A stretch of DNA of 64,000 nucleotides, taken from the NCBI RefSeq assembly GCF_017303275.1, contig NZ_JAFKOJ010000008.1:62001-126000 (forward strand), written 5' to 3'. Under the pieces are notes generated by a model. The model searched no databases. It was not told the origin of the DNA and was given only the letters and a program-made list of their open reading frames with translations. The DNA is from Bacillus sp. NTK034 (lineage in GTDB: Bacteria > Bacillota > Bacilli > Bacillales > Cytobacillaceae). The translations under genes were made by a program, and so were the position numbers. Shown here piece by piece: positions 7,460 to 16,360 of the stretch (its first letter is position 1; each line of letters begins with the position of its first letter).

Positions 7460-8818
7460 TTGAAAAAGGAAATCTTAATTAAAACCGCATTAGCTGGAGC
7501 TCTTGTACTTTCTGCGGGTGGCACAACAGCACTTGCACATGATGAATTCAGTGGAGGTATTGAAAAAGGTGATAGTCTGGCCGGTGTTGAATTATCTGTA
7601 CCATTACTTGAAGGCACTAAGAATACAGGTAATCTTCAAGAAGTTGCGGCTGTTCCGCTAAAAGAAGTTAAAGAGGGGGTACAAAATTCATCGGGTGACG
7701 TTTATGCGCATAAAGGGTTTGCCTATGTAGGCACACATACGAAAAATGGCGGAGAAGGCGGAGTGCGTGTATTTGATATGAAAGAGCCTTCAAATCCAGT
7801 AGAAGTGTCGTCATTTGCTCATATTCCAGGGACATGGCAGGAAAAAGTAATTGTAAAAACTGTTAATACGAAGCACTTTAAAGGTGATTTGGCTGCAGTC
7901 AGCGTTCAAAAGGTAGATCGAACCAACCCAAATGCAAAAGGAGGATTTGTATTATACGATGTAACAAACCCTCGGGAACCAAAGGAACTGGGATTTTGGG
8001 AAGATACATCGGGGGCACGGGGAACACATGAACTTTACCTAACCGTTCAAGGAAATAATGTTTATGTGCTGACTGCAAATTGCTATGCAGATCTGTATTC
8101 TCATGGTGAAAAAATGGATGTTAATATTGTAGACGTTACAAATCCCTCAACGCCTGAAACAATTTATGAATTTAATCCGCGCAATTATATACCTGAAGTG
8201 AACGATGATAATTATGATGGATATAATTGGACTGATGAGGGAGGAATTCAAAGGGCAGCGTTTGCTCATAGCGTCAAAACAGATGGAACTGGGAAAACAG
8301 CTTTCCTTTCGTACTGGGATTTAGGAACAATCATACTTGATATTAGCGATGCCAAAAATCCAATTTATCTGGGCAGGACGGATTTCGCCAATGATGTTCA
8401 GGGAGCAGCCCATTCGATGGATTTAGCTAAAGGAGGAAATGTCCTTATAGAGACAAGGGAGGTATTTGGTCCAACCAGAGAGGGCTTTGAGAGTGCCTAT
8501 GGCTACACAATGATTTATGATATCAAAGATAAGACAGATCCAAAGCTTCTAAGCACTTTTAGAACCGACTTCACTGAGAAGATTCCTGGAGGAGCGACGG
8601 TCCATGATCCAAAGGTTCAGGGGAACACATTGTATCTCTCACATTATGCAGGGGGTGTAAGGACAGTTGATATTACAAACCCGTCGAATCCGGAAGAAAT
8701 TGGTGTCTATATTCCAAGCAAATCTAACATTTGGGGTGTATTCGTAGATCGCAATTATGTACTTGCATCCGATATGGGTTCTGGATTGAAAGTTCTGCAG
8801 AAAAACGGCAGCCAATAA
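7460..8818 (+). CDS. secreted LVIVD-repeat protein
   Basis: 452 residues from TTG 7460, 6-7 nt behind AAGGGGGAG. A signal peptide is visible (KKEILIKTALAGALVLSAGG, then TALA-HDE). The body contains repeated blade-like segments such as GGVRVFDMKEPSNPVEVSSF, MDVNIVDVTNPSTPE, GTIILDISDAKNPIYLG and GVRTVDITNPSNPEEIG. These match the LVIVD repeat, usually modelled as a beta-propeller on the cell surface. No catalytic residues are known for the family and no anchor motif is present, so the protein is probably released or wall-associated. Function unknown. Confidence 0.85.
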   Translation: MKKEILIKTALAGALVLSAGGTTALAHDEFSGGIEKGDSLAGVELSVPLLEGTKNTGNLQEVAAVPLKEVKEGVQNSSGDVYAHKGFAYVGTHTKNGGEGGVRVFDMKEPSNPVEVSSFAHIPGTWQEKVIVKTVNTKHFKGDLAAVSVQKVDRTNPNAKGGFVLYDVTNPREPKELGFWEDTSGARGTHELYLTVQGNNVYVLTANCYADLYSHGEKMDVNIVDVTNPSTPETIYEFNPRNYIPEVNDDNYDGYNWTDEGGIQRAAFAHSVKTDGTGKTAFLSYWDLGTIILDISDAKNPIYLGRTDFANDVQGAAHSMDLAKGGNVLIETREVFGPTREGFESAYGYTMIYDIKDKTDPKLLSTFRTDFTEKIPGGATVHDPKVQGNTLYLSHYAGGVRTVDITNPSNPEEIGVYIPSKSNIWGVFVDRNYVLASDMGSGLKVLQKNGSQ

Positions 8819-8827
8819 TATTTAAAA

Positions 8828-8858
8828 AACAGGAGTCCCAAGAAGGCTCCTGTTTTTT
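8828..8858. terminator. probably bidirectional terminator
   Basis: Stem AACAGGAG / CTCCTGTT has T6 on the plus side and, read from the other strand, a TTTTTTAAA tail. It can end the LVIVD gene and also the minus-strand pseudogene at 8911. Confidence 0.8.
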
Positions 8859-8910
8859 GATATCTCCTAAAAAAAGGACGGTTATAATGTTAAACTTTTG
8901 ACCTGTGAAA

Positions 8911-9489
8911 CTACAGAGTTATCTTTGAGTTTTCTGCTTTCATTTTTCTCGGCCAAACAGTATAACTGAAGCTGATGGCAAAATCGATTGCAAGAGCCAA
9001 TGTCCATATTCTTGCTAATCCTTTGAGACTCTCCGTTTGCTTGGGATTGCCAATAAAAAGGATCATAGCCATTAATAAAACTAAACCAATTATCCATGCG
9101 AGAAGATGCCTATACCATCCGTTTCTTTCTCTCCTTGCATGTTCTCTGCCGTGTTTTGCAGGCTTCTCGGGTTTTGGTCCATTTTCGAACTTATAGGCAA
9201 ATCTTTCGTCTCCCCATTGAATCAGAAGATCCATAGGCGACGGTTACACAATATAAATTGCTGCAATGCCATGGAAAATGGTTGCCTTTGTTCCTCTGTG
9301 CAAATCAATGGTAGTTGCTGCAATTAGAATTAAATCAATTAGCGGAGTACAAAGCAAAAAGAAAGCCCCTAATGATTTTTTCTTTAATATATATCTTGCT
9401 GTTAAACCTGCGGCTGAATTTACAGCCGTTTTTTTGTGTCCAATAAAATCTATTTTTGTTAGAATGCCTGGAGTTATCTGCCAATATCT
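8911..9489 (-). pseudogene. broken gene for a small membrane protein
   Basis: On the minus strand one frame from 9489 to 8911 reads 193 codons with a single internal TAA at 9246-9244. The first 81 codons encode a plausible membrane protein (KKTAVNSAAGLTARYILKKK, then SLGAFFLLCTPLIDLILIAA); after the stop comes LIQWGDERFAYKF, a second span LLAWIIGLVLLMAMILFIG and a basic end. Between about 9246 and 9225 another frame reads VTVAYGSS, so two nearby compensating indels are a better explanation than one point mutation. There is no usable start codon in the upstream part and no ribosome site before the internal ATG at 9234. I judge it a decayed gene; family not named. Confidence 0.6.
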
Positions 9490-9564
9490 TTAACTAAACG
9501 TTTAACTTTTGCTTGCAAGGGTAGTGAAAACCTAAGAAACAGATTTATTGAAAGGATGATTGAT

Positions 9565-12522
9565 TTGCCAGAATCTCTCAATATAAAGATAAATGGTATA
9601 GAAATCAAGGCAAAGCAGGATCAAACCGTTTTGCAATTATTAAACGATAGTTCGATTGAAATTCCTCAGGTTTGCTTCCATCCGAGCCTTGGAGCAATAG
9701 AAACCTGTGATACCTGTATTGTTTCTGTCAATGGAGAACTCGTCCGTTCGTGCTCCACAAAAATGAAAGATGGAGACGTAATTGATACTGTGGATCCAGA
9801 TGTAAAACAGGCGCAGACCATTGCCATGGATAAGATACTCTTTAATCATGAATTGTATTGTACGGTTTGTGATTATAACAACGGGGGATGTGAAATACAT
9901 AATACGGTTAAGTCGATGAAAATCAATCATCAAAGCATCCCGTTTGATCAAAAGCCTTATGATAAGGATGAATCTCATCCATTTTACAGATACGATCCCG
10001 ATCAGTGCATACTTTGCGGAAGATGTGTGGAAGCATGTCAGGACGTCCAGGTTACTGAAACCCTTACTATTGATTGGGAGCGGGATAGACCAAGGGTTAT
10101 CTGGGATAATGATGTGCCAATTAACGAGTCCTCCTGCGTTTCCTGTGGACACTGCTCTACGGTTTGTCCATGTAATGCCATGATGGAAAAGGGAATGGAG
10201 GGGGAAGCAGGATTTCTGACTGGCATTGCTAAAAACACCCTTCGTCCAATGATTGAAATCACTAAAAATGTTGAAACGGGATATGGATCCATCCTGGCTA
10301 TATCTGATATGGAAGCGGCAATGCGGGAAGAGAAAATTAAAAAGACCAAAACAGTCTGCACCTATTGCGGTGTCGGCTGCAGCTTTGATGTATGGACAAA
10401 GGGCCGAGAAATACTGAAGGTGGAGCCTCAGGCAGAAGCACCTGCCAACGGAATCTCTACATGTGTTAAAGGGAAATTTGGCTGGGACTTTGTGAATAGT
10501 GAGGAACGATTAACGAAGCCGCTAATCAGGGAAGGTGATTCATTCCGTGAAGCAGAATGGGAAGAAGCATTGGAAATGATTACACGAAAATTCTCAGAAA
10601 TTAAGGAACAGCATGGCCCAGATGCATTGAGCTTTATTACCTCATCTAAATGTACCAATGAGGAATCATATTTAATGCAGAAACTTGGCAGGGCAGTCAT
10701 AGGGACAAATAATATCGATAACTGTTCAAGATATTGCCAGACCCCTGCAACTGTAGGGTTATTCCGAACTGTGGGATATGGAGGGGATGCTGGTTCAATC
10801 GAAGATATTAAAAACTCTGAATTAGTGCTGATTATTGGTTCAAATACGTCTGAATCCCATCCTGTGCTTTCTACCAGGGTGAAGCGATCCCAGAAACTAA
10901 ACGGCCAAAAAGTAATTGTAGCTGACTTAAGGGAACATGAAATGGCAGAGCGGTCTGATCTGTTTGTGCGTCCTCGTGCGGGTACGGATATGGTATGGCT
11001 TTCTGCCATTACCAAATATATTATCGACCAGGGTTGGGCGGATGAGAAGTTTCTGAAGGAAAAAGTAAATGGCCTTGAAGAATTTGTATCAAACCTGGAG
11101 AAATATACGCTTGAATTTGCAGAAGAAACAACCGGGATCTCCAAAGGCAATTTAATCAAAATGGCAGAAATGATTCATGAAGCCAATAGTGTTTCTGCAT
11201 TATGGGCAATGGGTGTCACACAGCATCTTGGAGGCAGTGATACAAGTACAGCTATTTCAAATCTGCTTCTTGTAACAGGCAATTACGCTAAACCTGGCGC
11301 AGGTGCCTATCCTTTAAGGGGCCACAACAATGTGCAGGGGGCAGGTGATTTTGGAAGCAGCCCAGATAATTTGCCTGGTTATCAAAAGGTTTCAGACCCT
11401 GATGTGAGAAGGAAATTTGAAAATGCTTGGGGAGCAAAGCTTCCGGAAAAGGCAGGATTGAATAATCACGAAATGGTAGAAGGAATTCATGAAGGCAAGC
11501 TGAAAGCAATGTATCTGAAGGGTGAAGATATGGGGCTTGTGGATTCAAATATCAATTATGTGCAGGCTGCTTTTGAAAAGCTTGATTTCTTTGTGGTGCA
11601 GGACATTTTCCTTTCCCGTACAGCTGAGTTTGCCGATGTAGTGCTTCCTGCAAGTCCAAGTTTGGAAAAGGAAGGAACGTTTACAAACACAGAGAGGAGA
11701 ATTCAGCGTCTTTACCAGGCGTTCGAGCCGCTTGGGGATTCGAAGCCGGATTGGCAGATTATCATTGAAGTGGCTAATCGGCTGGGAGCGGGCTGGACAT
11801 ATACGCACCCAAGTGAAGTAATGGAAGAAGCAGCTGGACTTATGCCACTATACGCAGGAGTTACTTATGATAGATTGGAAGGATACAATAGTCTGCAGTG
11901 GCCGGTGGCTGAGGATGGAACGGACAGTCCTCTCCTCTACACGGAAGGCTTTCCTTTCCCGGATGGCAAGGCAAGACTCTTTCCAGTAGATTGGACTCCT
12001 GCTCTTGAATATCCAATGGAATATGATATTCATGTCAATAATGGGCGTCTTCTGGAGCACTTCCATGAAGGCAATATGACCTACAAGTCAAAAGGAATCA
12101 GCTCGAAAACACCAGAAGTTTTCCTGGAGGTATCACCTGAACTAGCCGAAGAACGAGGGTTGAAAGACGGTACACTTGTTCGTTTGACATCGCCATATGG
12201 CAATGTGAAAGTAAAGTGCCATATAACGGATAGGGTTAAAGGGAAGGAAGTTTACCTTCCTATGAATGACAGAGGCGAAGCCGCCATAAATTTATTAACA
12301 AGCAGTTATGCCGACAAGGATACCGATACACCGGCATATAAGGAAACGAAAGTAAAGCTTGAAATCCTGAGTGAAGAAGGAAGCAATCCGCTTCCTAGAA
12401 TTAATCACCGCTATGGCAATCCGCAGCCGCAAATTGGTGTAAATGTTGAAAAGAAATGGGCAAGAAAAGATTATATCTTCCCTGGAGAAATGGTGAAAAA
12501 GGAGCGGAAGCAGCATGGCTAA
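9565..12522 (+). CDS. molybdopterin formate dehydrogenase, large iron-sulfur type
   Basis: 985 residues from TTG 9565, which is 9 nt behind AAAGGA; the ATG at 9556 abuts that site. Domain order: [2Fe-2S] ferredoxin-like region (Cys in VCFHP, ETCDTC, RSCST), a His/Cys segment ([12 protein letters not shown]), two 4Fe-4S motifs ([24 protein letters not shown]), then a molybdopterin oxidoreductase with its own [12 protein letters not shown] cluster motif and a C-terminal Mo-guanine-dinucleotide domain. The metal ligand position is Cys391 ([10 protein letters not shown]), not selenocysteine. It resembles B. subtilis YjgC/YrhE. The gene overlaps a DUF1641 gene, and fdhD lies 2.2 kb downstream. Likely reaction: formate oxidation to CO2. 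Confidence 0.9.
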   Translation: MPESLNIKINGIEIKAKQDQTVLQLLNDSSIEIPQVCFHPSLGAIETCDTCIVSVNGELVRSCSTKMKDGDVIDTVDPDVKQAQTIAMDKILFNHELYCTVCDYNNGGCEIHNTVKSMKINHQSIPFDQKPYDKDESHPFYRYDPDQCILCGRCVEACQDVQVTETLTIDWERDRPRVIWDNDVPINESSCVSCGHCSTVCPCNAMMEKGMEGEAGFLTGIAKNTLRPMIEITKNVETGYGSILAISDMEAAMREEKIKKTKTVCTYCGVGCSFDVWTKGREILKVEPQAEAPANGISTCVKGKFGWDFVNSEERLTKPLIREGDSFREAEWEEALEMITRKFSEIKEQHGPDALSFITSSKCTNEESYLMQKLGRAVIGTNNIDNCSRYCQTPATVGLFRTVGYGGDAGSIEDIKNSELVLIIGSNTSESHPVLSTRVKRSQKLNGQKVIVADLREHEMAERSDLFVRPRAGTDMVWLSAITKYIIDQGWADEKFLKEKVNGLEEFVSNLEKYTLEFAEETTGISKGNLIKMAEMIHEANSVSALWAMGVTQHLGGSDTSTAISNLLLVTGNYAKPGAGAYPLRGHNNVQGAGDFGSSPDNLPGYQKVSDPDVRRKFENAWGAKLPEKAGLNNHEMVEGIHEGKLKAMYLKGEDMGLVDSNINYVQAAFEKLDFFVVQDIFLSRTAEFADVVLPASPSLEKEGTFTNTERRIQRLYQAFEPLGDSKPDWQIIIEVANRLGAGWTYTHPSEVMEEAAGLMPLYAGVTYDRLEGYNSLQWPVAEDGTDSPLLYTEGFPFPDGKARLFPVDWTPALEYPMEYDIHVNNGRLLEHFHEGNMTYKSKGISSKTPEVFLEVSPELAEERGLKDGTLVRLTSPYGNVKVKCHITDRVKGKEVYLPMNDRGEAAINLLTSSYADKDTDTPAYKETKVKLEILSEEGSNPLPRINHRYGNPQPQIGVNVEKKWARKDYIFPGEMVKKERKQHG

Positions 12523-13081
12523 AGCGATTAATAGCATCAAGCGTTTTGAGTTAACCCCCGAGGATAAACGAAAAAAAGACCTGGAAGAAGTGGAGAATGC
12601 CCTGATCGAAAATAAGGAACCTATTCTTGAGCTTCTTACAGCTGTCGGACATATGCATGATCGGGGAGTTCTCTCATTATTGAATGGACTATTTGGACAG
12701 GGAGATAAAGTATTAAATGTACTTGTTAAAGCAGTAGATAAACCGGAAGCTACCAATACAATCAAAAACCTGCTTTTAATGGTTGGAACTCTTGGTACCA
12801 TAAATGTCCAGCAGCTTGAACCCTTGCTGTTAAAGTTAAACTCCGGAGTTGCAAGAGTTGCGGAATATAAAGATACAGATGAAAAAACAAGCTATCTTGA
12901 TCTCGTAAAGGCATTAAAAGATCCGGAAGTCAATCGGGCAGTTACGCTTCTGATTACTTTCCTAAAAGGAATGGGAGAAGACACAAGTGACATGGAAAGA
13001 AACACCCAGCTTCCAGAAGACCAGAAAATGCACAAAATGGAGAAAAACGAAAGAGATGTCCCTCCAAACAAAAGAGAATGA
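12515..13081 (+). CDS. DUF1641 protein, formate dehydrogenase partner
   Basis: 188 residues, ATG 12515 overlapping the end of the formate dehydrogenase gene by 8 nt, so the two are translationally coupled. The sequence is an all-alpha DUF1641 protein ([20 protein letters not shown], then [10 protein letters not shown]) ending in a charged tail. B. subtilis YjgD and YrhD are the same kind of protein and sit beside the same type of dehydrogenase. Its exact role (assembly, electron transfer contact or membrane contact) is not established. Confidence 0.85.
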   Translation: MAKAINSIKRFELTPEDKRKKDLEEVENALIENKEPILELLTAVGHMHDRGVLSLLNGLFGQGDKVLNVLVKAVDKPEATNTIKNLLLMVGTLGTINVQQLEPLLLKLNSGVARVAEYKDTDEKTSYLDLVKALKDPEVNRAVTLLITFLKGMGEDTSDMERNTQLPEDQKMHKMEKNERDVPPNKRE

Positions 13082-13088
13082 AATAAAG

Positions 13089-13122
13089 CCAGTGACCGCC
13101 ATTTCGGGTCACTGGTTTTTTA
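13089..13122 (+). terminator. terminator of the formate dehydrogenase operon
   Basis: Stem CCAGTGACC / GGTCACTGG followed by TTTTTTATT. Confidence 0.85.
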
Positions 13123-13307
13123 TTGGAAATGATAAGTTTAGGCAAATAGCCTTGAATATTGTCAATATTCTCTTTAATATCAATTTTATAGCAAAATTTT
13201 TGTGGAAAAATGGAAAATCATGTACTAGAATGGCAATATAGGAAAGTTTATTAGTTTGCCACCCAATACATACATCATTTGCGAAGTATAAGAAAGAGGG
13301 TAATAAA

Positions 13308-14204
13308 GTGGGCATTATAAATGAAGATAGTTTCATTGAAACAGTCCACATGAAAGGCTTGCAAATCTCCCTGATTGCTTCGGGGGATGGGACAGAGGTT
13401 ATTTATCATAAGCTGGAGCCTGGTACAATGTGGGGGATTGAACCCCAAGAAGGCTGGGAAGCACTAGAATATTTATGCGTTCTTTCTGGGGAATTAATTC
13501 TTAGAAATGGAAATGAAACCAAGAAAATAAAAACAGGGAATTCTTTTTTTAAGGCACCAGTAGAAGAACATTATGTTTTTGAAGCAGCAGCTACCACTGA
13601 ATTTCTTTATGTAACATCAAGACCAGTTTTTTTTCATTATAGTAAGGTAACAAAGGAAATGATGGAGTTATCAATATCGATTGAAGAAAAAGATGGATAT
13701 ACCAGAGATCACTGTCAAAGAATTAATAAGCTTTCTATGCTGGTTGGTAAAACACTAGAGTTAGATTCTAAGCAACTAGTAAACTTGAATTTAGCCTCTT
13801 TTCTACATGATGTTGGGAAGTTGCGCATACCCTTGGAAATATTGCAAAAACCCAGTAAACTCACTCCAGAGGAATGGGAAATAATGAAGAAACATTCTGT
13901 TTTCGGAAGAGAAATATTAGAGGAAACAGGATTGCCGCTCTTGGTAGATGCAGGAAAAATAGTTGAGCAGCACCATGAAAGATTTGATGGAAAAGGTTAT
14001 CCTCTGGGATTGATAGGCAGCGAGATTTCTATTGAAGCTTCGATCATTTCGATTATTGATTCTTATGATGCTATTACGACGGATAGAGTATACAAAAAGG
14101 GCAGGAGTAAGGAAGAAGCTAAACAAGAATTATTGAATTACCGTGGAACTATGTATCATCCTGAAATTCTGGATGTTTTCCTGGAGCTTATAGATCAAAT
14201 TTAA
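13308..14204 (+). CDS. cupin/HD-GYP fusion, predicted c-di-GMP phosphodiesterase
   Basis: 298 residues from GTG 13308, 7 nt behind AGAAAGAGGG. Residues 1 to about 110 look like a cupin barrel (HKLEPGTMWGIEP, LEYLCVLSGELILRNGNE, GNSFFKAP). Residues about 120-298 are an HD-GYP domain: FLHDVGKLRIP (His167-Asp168), the His-His pair at 222-223, DGKGYP (GYP at 230-232) and DSYDAITTDR. HD-GYP proteins hydrolyse c-di-GMP or related dinucleotides; all metal-binding motifs appear intact. A cupin as the sensor half is unusual and suggests control by a small ligand or metal. A small secreted-protein gene follows after 16 nt. Confidence 0.85.
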   Translation: MGIINEDSFIETVHMKGLQISLIASGDGTEVIYHKLEPGTMWGIEPQEGWEALEYLCVLSGELILRNGNETKKIKTGNSFFKAPVEEHYVFEAAATTEFLYVTSRPVFFHYSKVTKEMMELSISIEEKDGYTRDHCQRINKLSMLVGKTLELDSKQLVNLNLASFLHDVGKLRIPLEILQKPSKLTPEEWEIMKKHSVFGREILEETGLPLLVDAGKIVEQHHERFDGKGYPLGLIGSEISIEASIISIIDSYDAITTDRVYKKGRSKEEAKQELLNYRGTMYHPEILDVFLELIDQI

Positions 14205-14220
14205 ATTTATGGGGGAAAAA

Positions 14221-14544
14221 ATGAAAAAGATAGGGTTTATTTTAATGGCAGTAATCTTGACTGCCGTATTAGGTACTAAAACCGCGGAGGCTGCATATTT
14301 ATCGGAGTATGATAAATATGTCGAAGTTTCCTATGAAGATGCAAGGAAAATTGCTGATTTGCTGGGATTGAAAGATGTTCCATTAGGAGAGGAAACTGCA
14401 AGGTTATCATTTGAAATGCAAGAGAAGTTAATTGCAAAAATTGAAGTGATACTTAAAACAGAGATTGACCATTATTATGTATGGTTAACAGTAGATGGAC
14501 AGCCTGTATTAGGAATTGATCCTCCAGTTCCATTGTATAATTAA
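14221..14544 (+). CDS. small secreted protein of unknown function
   Basis: 107 residues when started at ATG 14221, about 5 nt behind GGGGG; the ATG at 14209 would put extra charged residues before the signal peptide and lacks a ribosome site. The signal peptide is MKKIGFILMAVILTAVLG with cleavage near AEAA-YLSEY. The mature part is about 80 residues, acidic, ending in VLGIDPPVPLYN. It follows the cupin/HD-GYP gene by 16 nt and probably shares its transcript. No family recognised. Confidence 0.6.
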   Translation: MKKIGFILMAVILTAVLGTKTAEAAYLSEYDKYVEVSYEDARKIADLLGLKDVPLGEETARLSFEMQEKLIAKIEVILKTEIDHYYVWLTVDGQPVLGIDPPVPLYN

Positions 14545-14567
14545 ATTAATAATTGAATTCAGTGTGA

Positions 14568-14598
14568 AAAGCCGATCAGAACTTGATTGGCTTTTTTG
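14568..14598 (+). terminator. terminator after small secreted protein gene
   Basis: Stem AAGCCGATCA pairs with TTGATTGGCTT and is followed by T6. Confidence 0.75.
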
Positions 14599-14602
14599 TC
14601 TG

Positions 14603-14641
14603 AAAAAAATTTAAACCAAGGTGCGTATAAACACCTTGGTT
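14603..14641 (-). terminator. terminator of fdhD (minus strand)
   Basis: Perfect 10-bp inverted repeat AACCAAGGTG / CACCTTGGTT. Read on the minus strand it is followed by TTTAAATTTTTTT, fitting the end of fdhD. Confidence 0.75.
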
Positions 14642-14673
14642 GCTAGCTAATAATAAATAAGTTTAACTTTTTA

Positions 14674-15471
14674 TTAATCTTCCGCCCTTGCAACGATCCT
14701 TTCAGGATGAGAATAAACATTAAAAGACTGACCGCGAATAAAGCCAACGGCTGTGATGTTAAGATCTTCTGCCAGCTTTATGGCCAGATCAGTCGGAGCT
14801 GATTTTGATAGGATGATGCCTACTCCGATCTTGGAGGCTTTAAGCAAAACTTCCGAAGATATTCTGCCGCTGAAAGCAATGACTTTATCCCTAACAGGAA
14901 TCCTGTTCTCAATGCAGTACCCAAGAATTTTATCTAGAGCATTGTGACGGCCAATGTCTGTTCTGCTGACAATCATATTATTCGCAGAAAATAGGGCAGC
15001 ATTATGTACTCCACCGGTTTCTTGAAAAGTCAGACTGCCATCCTGCAGCTGTTTCATAAATGAAATGCACTGGCTGGGAGACAAGGTCAGCTTAGATGTA
15101 GAAGTTCTGGCTGTCCTGGCATCATTGTGGAAGTAAAATTGCCTGCTCTTTCCGCAGCATGAACCAATAAACCGTTTGGAGTGAAACTCATGGCTTGCTG
15201 TAGTAGTTTGGGTATGTAATTCCACATACGCAAATCCTTTGCTTTCATCTATTTGAATATCCTTGATTTCTTCAATTCTCCTGATAAAGCCTTCAGAAGC
15301 TAAAAAGCCGATTGTTAATTCCCGAATATTCTCTGGGCTGCAGACCATTGTTGCGAACTCTTCCCCATTTAGATGAATTGTGAGAGGGTGTTCGGAAACA
15401 ATTGAATCTTCTGCATCCTGCAGAACTCCATTCTGAAATCTGACAATTTTTCTGCTGCTTAGAATATCCAT
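14674..15471 (-). CDS. fdhD: formate dehydrogenase accessory sulfurtransferase FdhD
   Basis: 265 residues, minus strand, ATG at 15471 behind AGGAGGAAGA. Diagnostic blocks are ENIRELTIGFLASEG, FIGSCCGKSR (Cys105-Cys106, the reactive cysteine region), GGVHNAALF, DIGRHNALDKILG and FSGRISSEVLLKA. FdhD passes sulfur from a cysteine desulfurase to the molybdenum cofactor and is needed to activate formate dehydrogenase. Its presence 2 kb from the dehydrogenase supports the formate assignment. It is divergent from the MpsC/DUF2294 gene at 15655. Confidence 0.95.
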   Translation of the reverse strand: MDILSSRKIVRFQNGVLQDAEDSIVSEHPLTIHLNGEEFATMVCSPENIRELTIGFLASEGFIRRIEEIKDIQIDESKGFAYVELHTQTTTASHEFHSKRFIGSCCGKSRQFYFHNDARTARTSTSKLTLSPSQCISFMKQLQDGSLTFQETGGVHNAALFSANNMIVSRTDIGRHNALDKILGYCIENRIPVRDKVIAFSGRISSEVLLKASKIGVGIILSKSAPTDLAIKLAEDLNITAVGFIRGQSFNVYSHPERIVARAED

Positions 15472-15604
15472 AATTCTTCCTCCTAGAACCTTTCAACTAA
15501 CAAAATAGTAGCATATAATTTCAGTTTAACAAGAAATTAAAATTGTTTAGTTTGACAATTATTGTATTAATTGATTAACTTATTAAAGTGAAACCTGTAT
15601 TGAA

Positions 15605-15628
15605 CATGTATAAATGGAATTATACATG
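15605..15628. promoter_or_regulatory. inverted repeat upstream of the DUF2294 gene
   Basis: CATGTATAA and TTATACATG form a perfect 9-bp inverted repeat with a 6-nt spacer, 26 nt before the DUF2294 start codon and in the fdhD/DUF2294 divergent region. It overlaps possible -10 sequences and could be an operator. No regulator is identified. Confidence 0.35.
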
Positions 15629-15654
15629 ATAATAGGGTATATGAGGGTTGGATT

Positions 15655-16014
15655 ATGAACAAGTATGAAGCTGAATTCAGTAATTTAGTGCGCTCCTTCC
15701 GAAAAAAACATATGGGCAAAGGACCTAGCAAAGTTAGGACAACTTTCTGCAAACATTGGGCTATATGTGAAATGGAAGGTAATTTATCTCCTGTGGAAAA
15801 ATTCATAGCAAGTGCAGACGAGGGAAAGCAAATGCTTAGGGCTGCCAGAACAGAAATGGTCAAGGAGATGTATAAAAAGAACCGGCCGGCTGAAATGGAA
15901 GAATTTCTGCAGGCAAAACTAATTGACCTGTTTGTAGATATAGATATCGAACGGGATTTTGGAATGTCGGTATTTGTGTTCGATCAGGATATCCAAAGAA
16001 AGTTTATGGATTAA
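15655..16014 (+). CDS. DUF2294 / MpsC-family protein
   Basis: 119 residues from ATG 15655, a few bases behind GAGGGTTGG. It matches the DUF2294 (MpsC) family by length and by blocks such as FSNLVRSFRKKHMGKGPSKV, LSPVEKFIA and KEMYKKNRPAEMEEFL. MpsC is named after a staphylococcal system that builds membrane potential from cation transport or bicarbonate, but this family is often found alone. Its closeness to formate dehydrogenase genes suggests a link to CO2/bicarbonate handling; that is an inference. A 9-bp inverted repeat lies just upstream. Confidence 0.75.
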   Translation: MNKYEAEFSNLVRSFRKKHMGKGPSKVRTTFCKHWAICEMEGNLSPVEKFIASADEGKQMLRAARTEMVKEMYKKNRPAEMEEFLQAKLIDLFVDIDIERDFGMSVFVFDQDIQRKFMD

Positions 16015-16029
16015 AAAGTATTCATGAAA

Positions 16030-16072
16030 GACTGAAATCCGGAAGTTATAATGCGGATTCCAGTCTTTTTTT
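16030..16072 (+). terminator. terminator after DUF2294 gene
   Basis: Stem GACTGAAATCCG / CGGATTCCAGTC (one mismatch) with T7 tail. Confidence 0.8.
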
Positions 16073-16187
16073 ATTTTTTGGAAAACAGTACACAACTGTC
16101 GTTGGATATCTTCTCTCAGTAAAATAGGGAATTATGTCATATAAGGATGGCGAAAAAAGGGGTTTAATGTCACGTTTGAAATATTTT

Positions 16188-16231
16188 TGTAATATTGCTA
16201 TAACAAGTCTGTCAAATAAGGATGGTATAAT
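16188..16231 (+). promoter_or_regulatory. extended -10 promoter with WalR-like box before cwlO-like gene
   Basis: TGGTATAAT (16223-16231) is an extended -10 element. About 22 nt upstream lies TGTAAT-N5-TATAAC (16188-16204), one mismatch from the WalR consensus TGTWAH-N5-TGTWAH. WalR activates cwlO and lytE type hydrolase genes in Bacillus, so the site fits the downstream gene. The match is not perfect and the regulator gene is outside the window. Confidence 0.4.
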
Positions 16232-16360
16232 CCTCCATGGAAAGACAAATTTACTAGAGTTTTTTATTGTAATCGCTTAAAAAATATACATAGATAAATA
16301 GTTTGATATTGATACGGCTAATAAATGGCCAATTACATATAAGAAAGCAGGGTAATGACT

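Noticed and set aside
8911..9234. Independent 107-residue membrane protein starting at the internal ATG
   Set aside because: No ribosome site before 9234, and the same frame continues upstream as clear protein-like sequence, so it is the 3' part of a broken gene.
9411..9435. Terminator CGGCTG/CAGCCG with T7 on the plus strand
   Set aside because: It falls inside the minus-strand pseudogene (codons KKTAVNSAA), and no plus-strand gene ends there.
10723..10737. Selenocysteine in the formate dehydrogenase
   Set aside because: The metal-ligand position is an ordinary Cys codon (TGC) and no in-frame TGA is present.
10428..11159. 243-residue minus-strand ORF within formate dehydrogenase
   Set aside because: Antisense shadow of a well-conserved enzyme gene.
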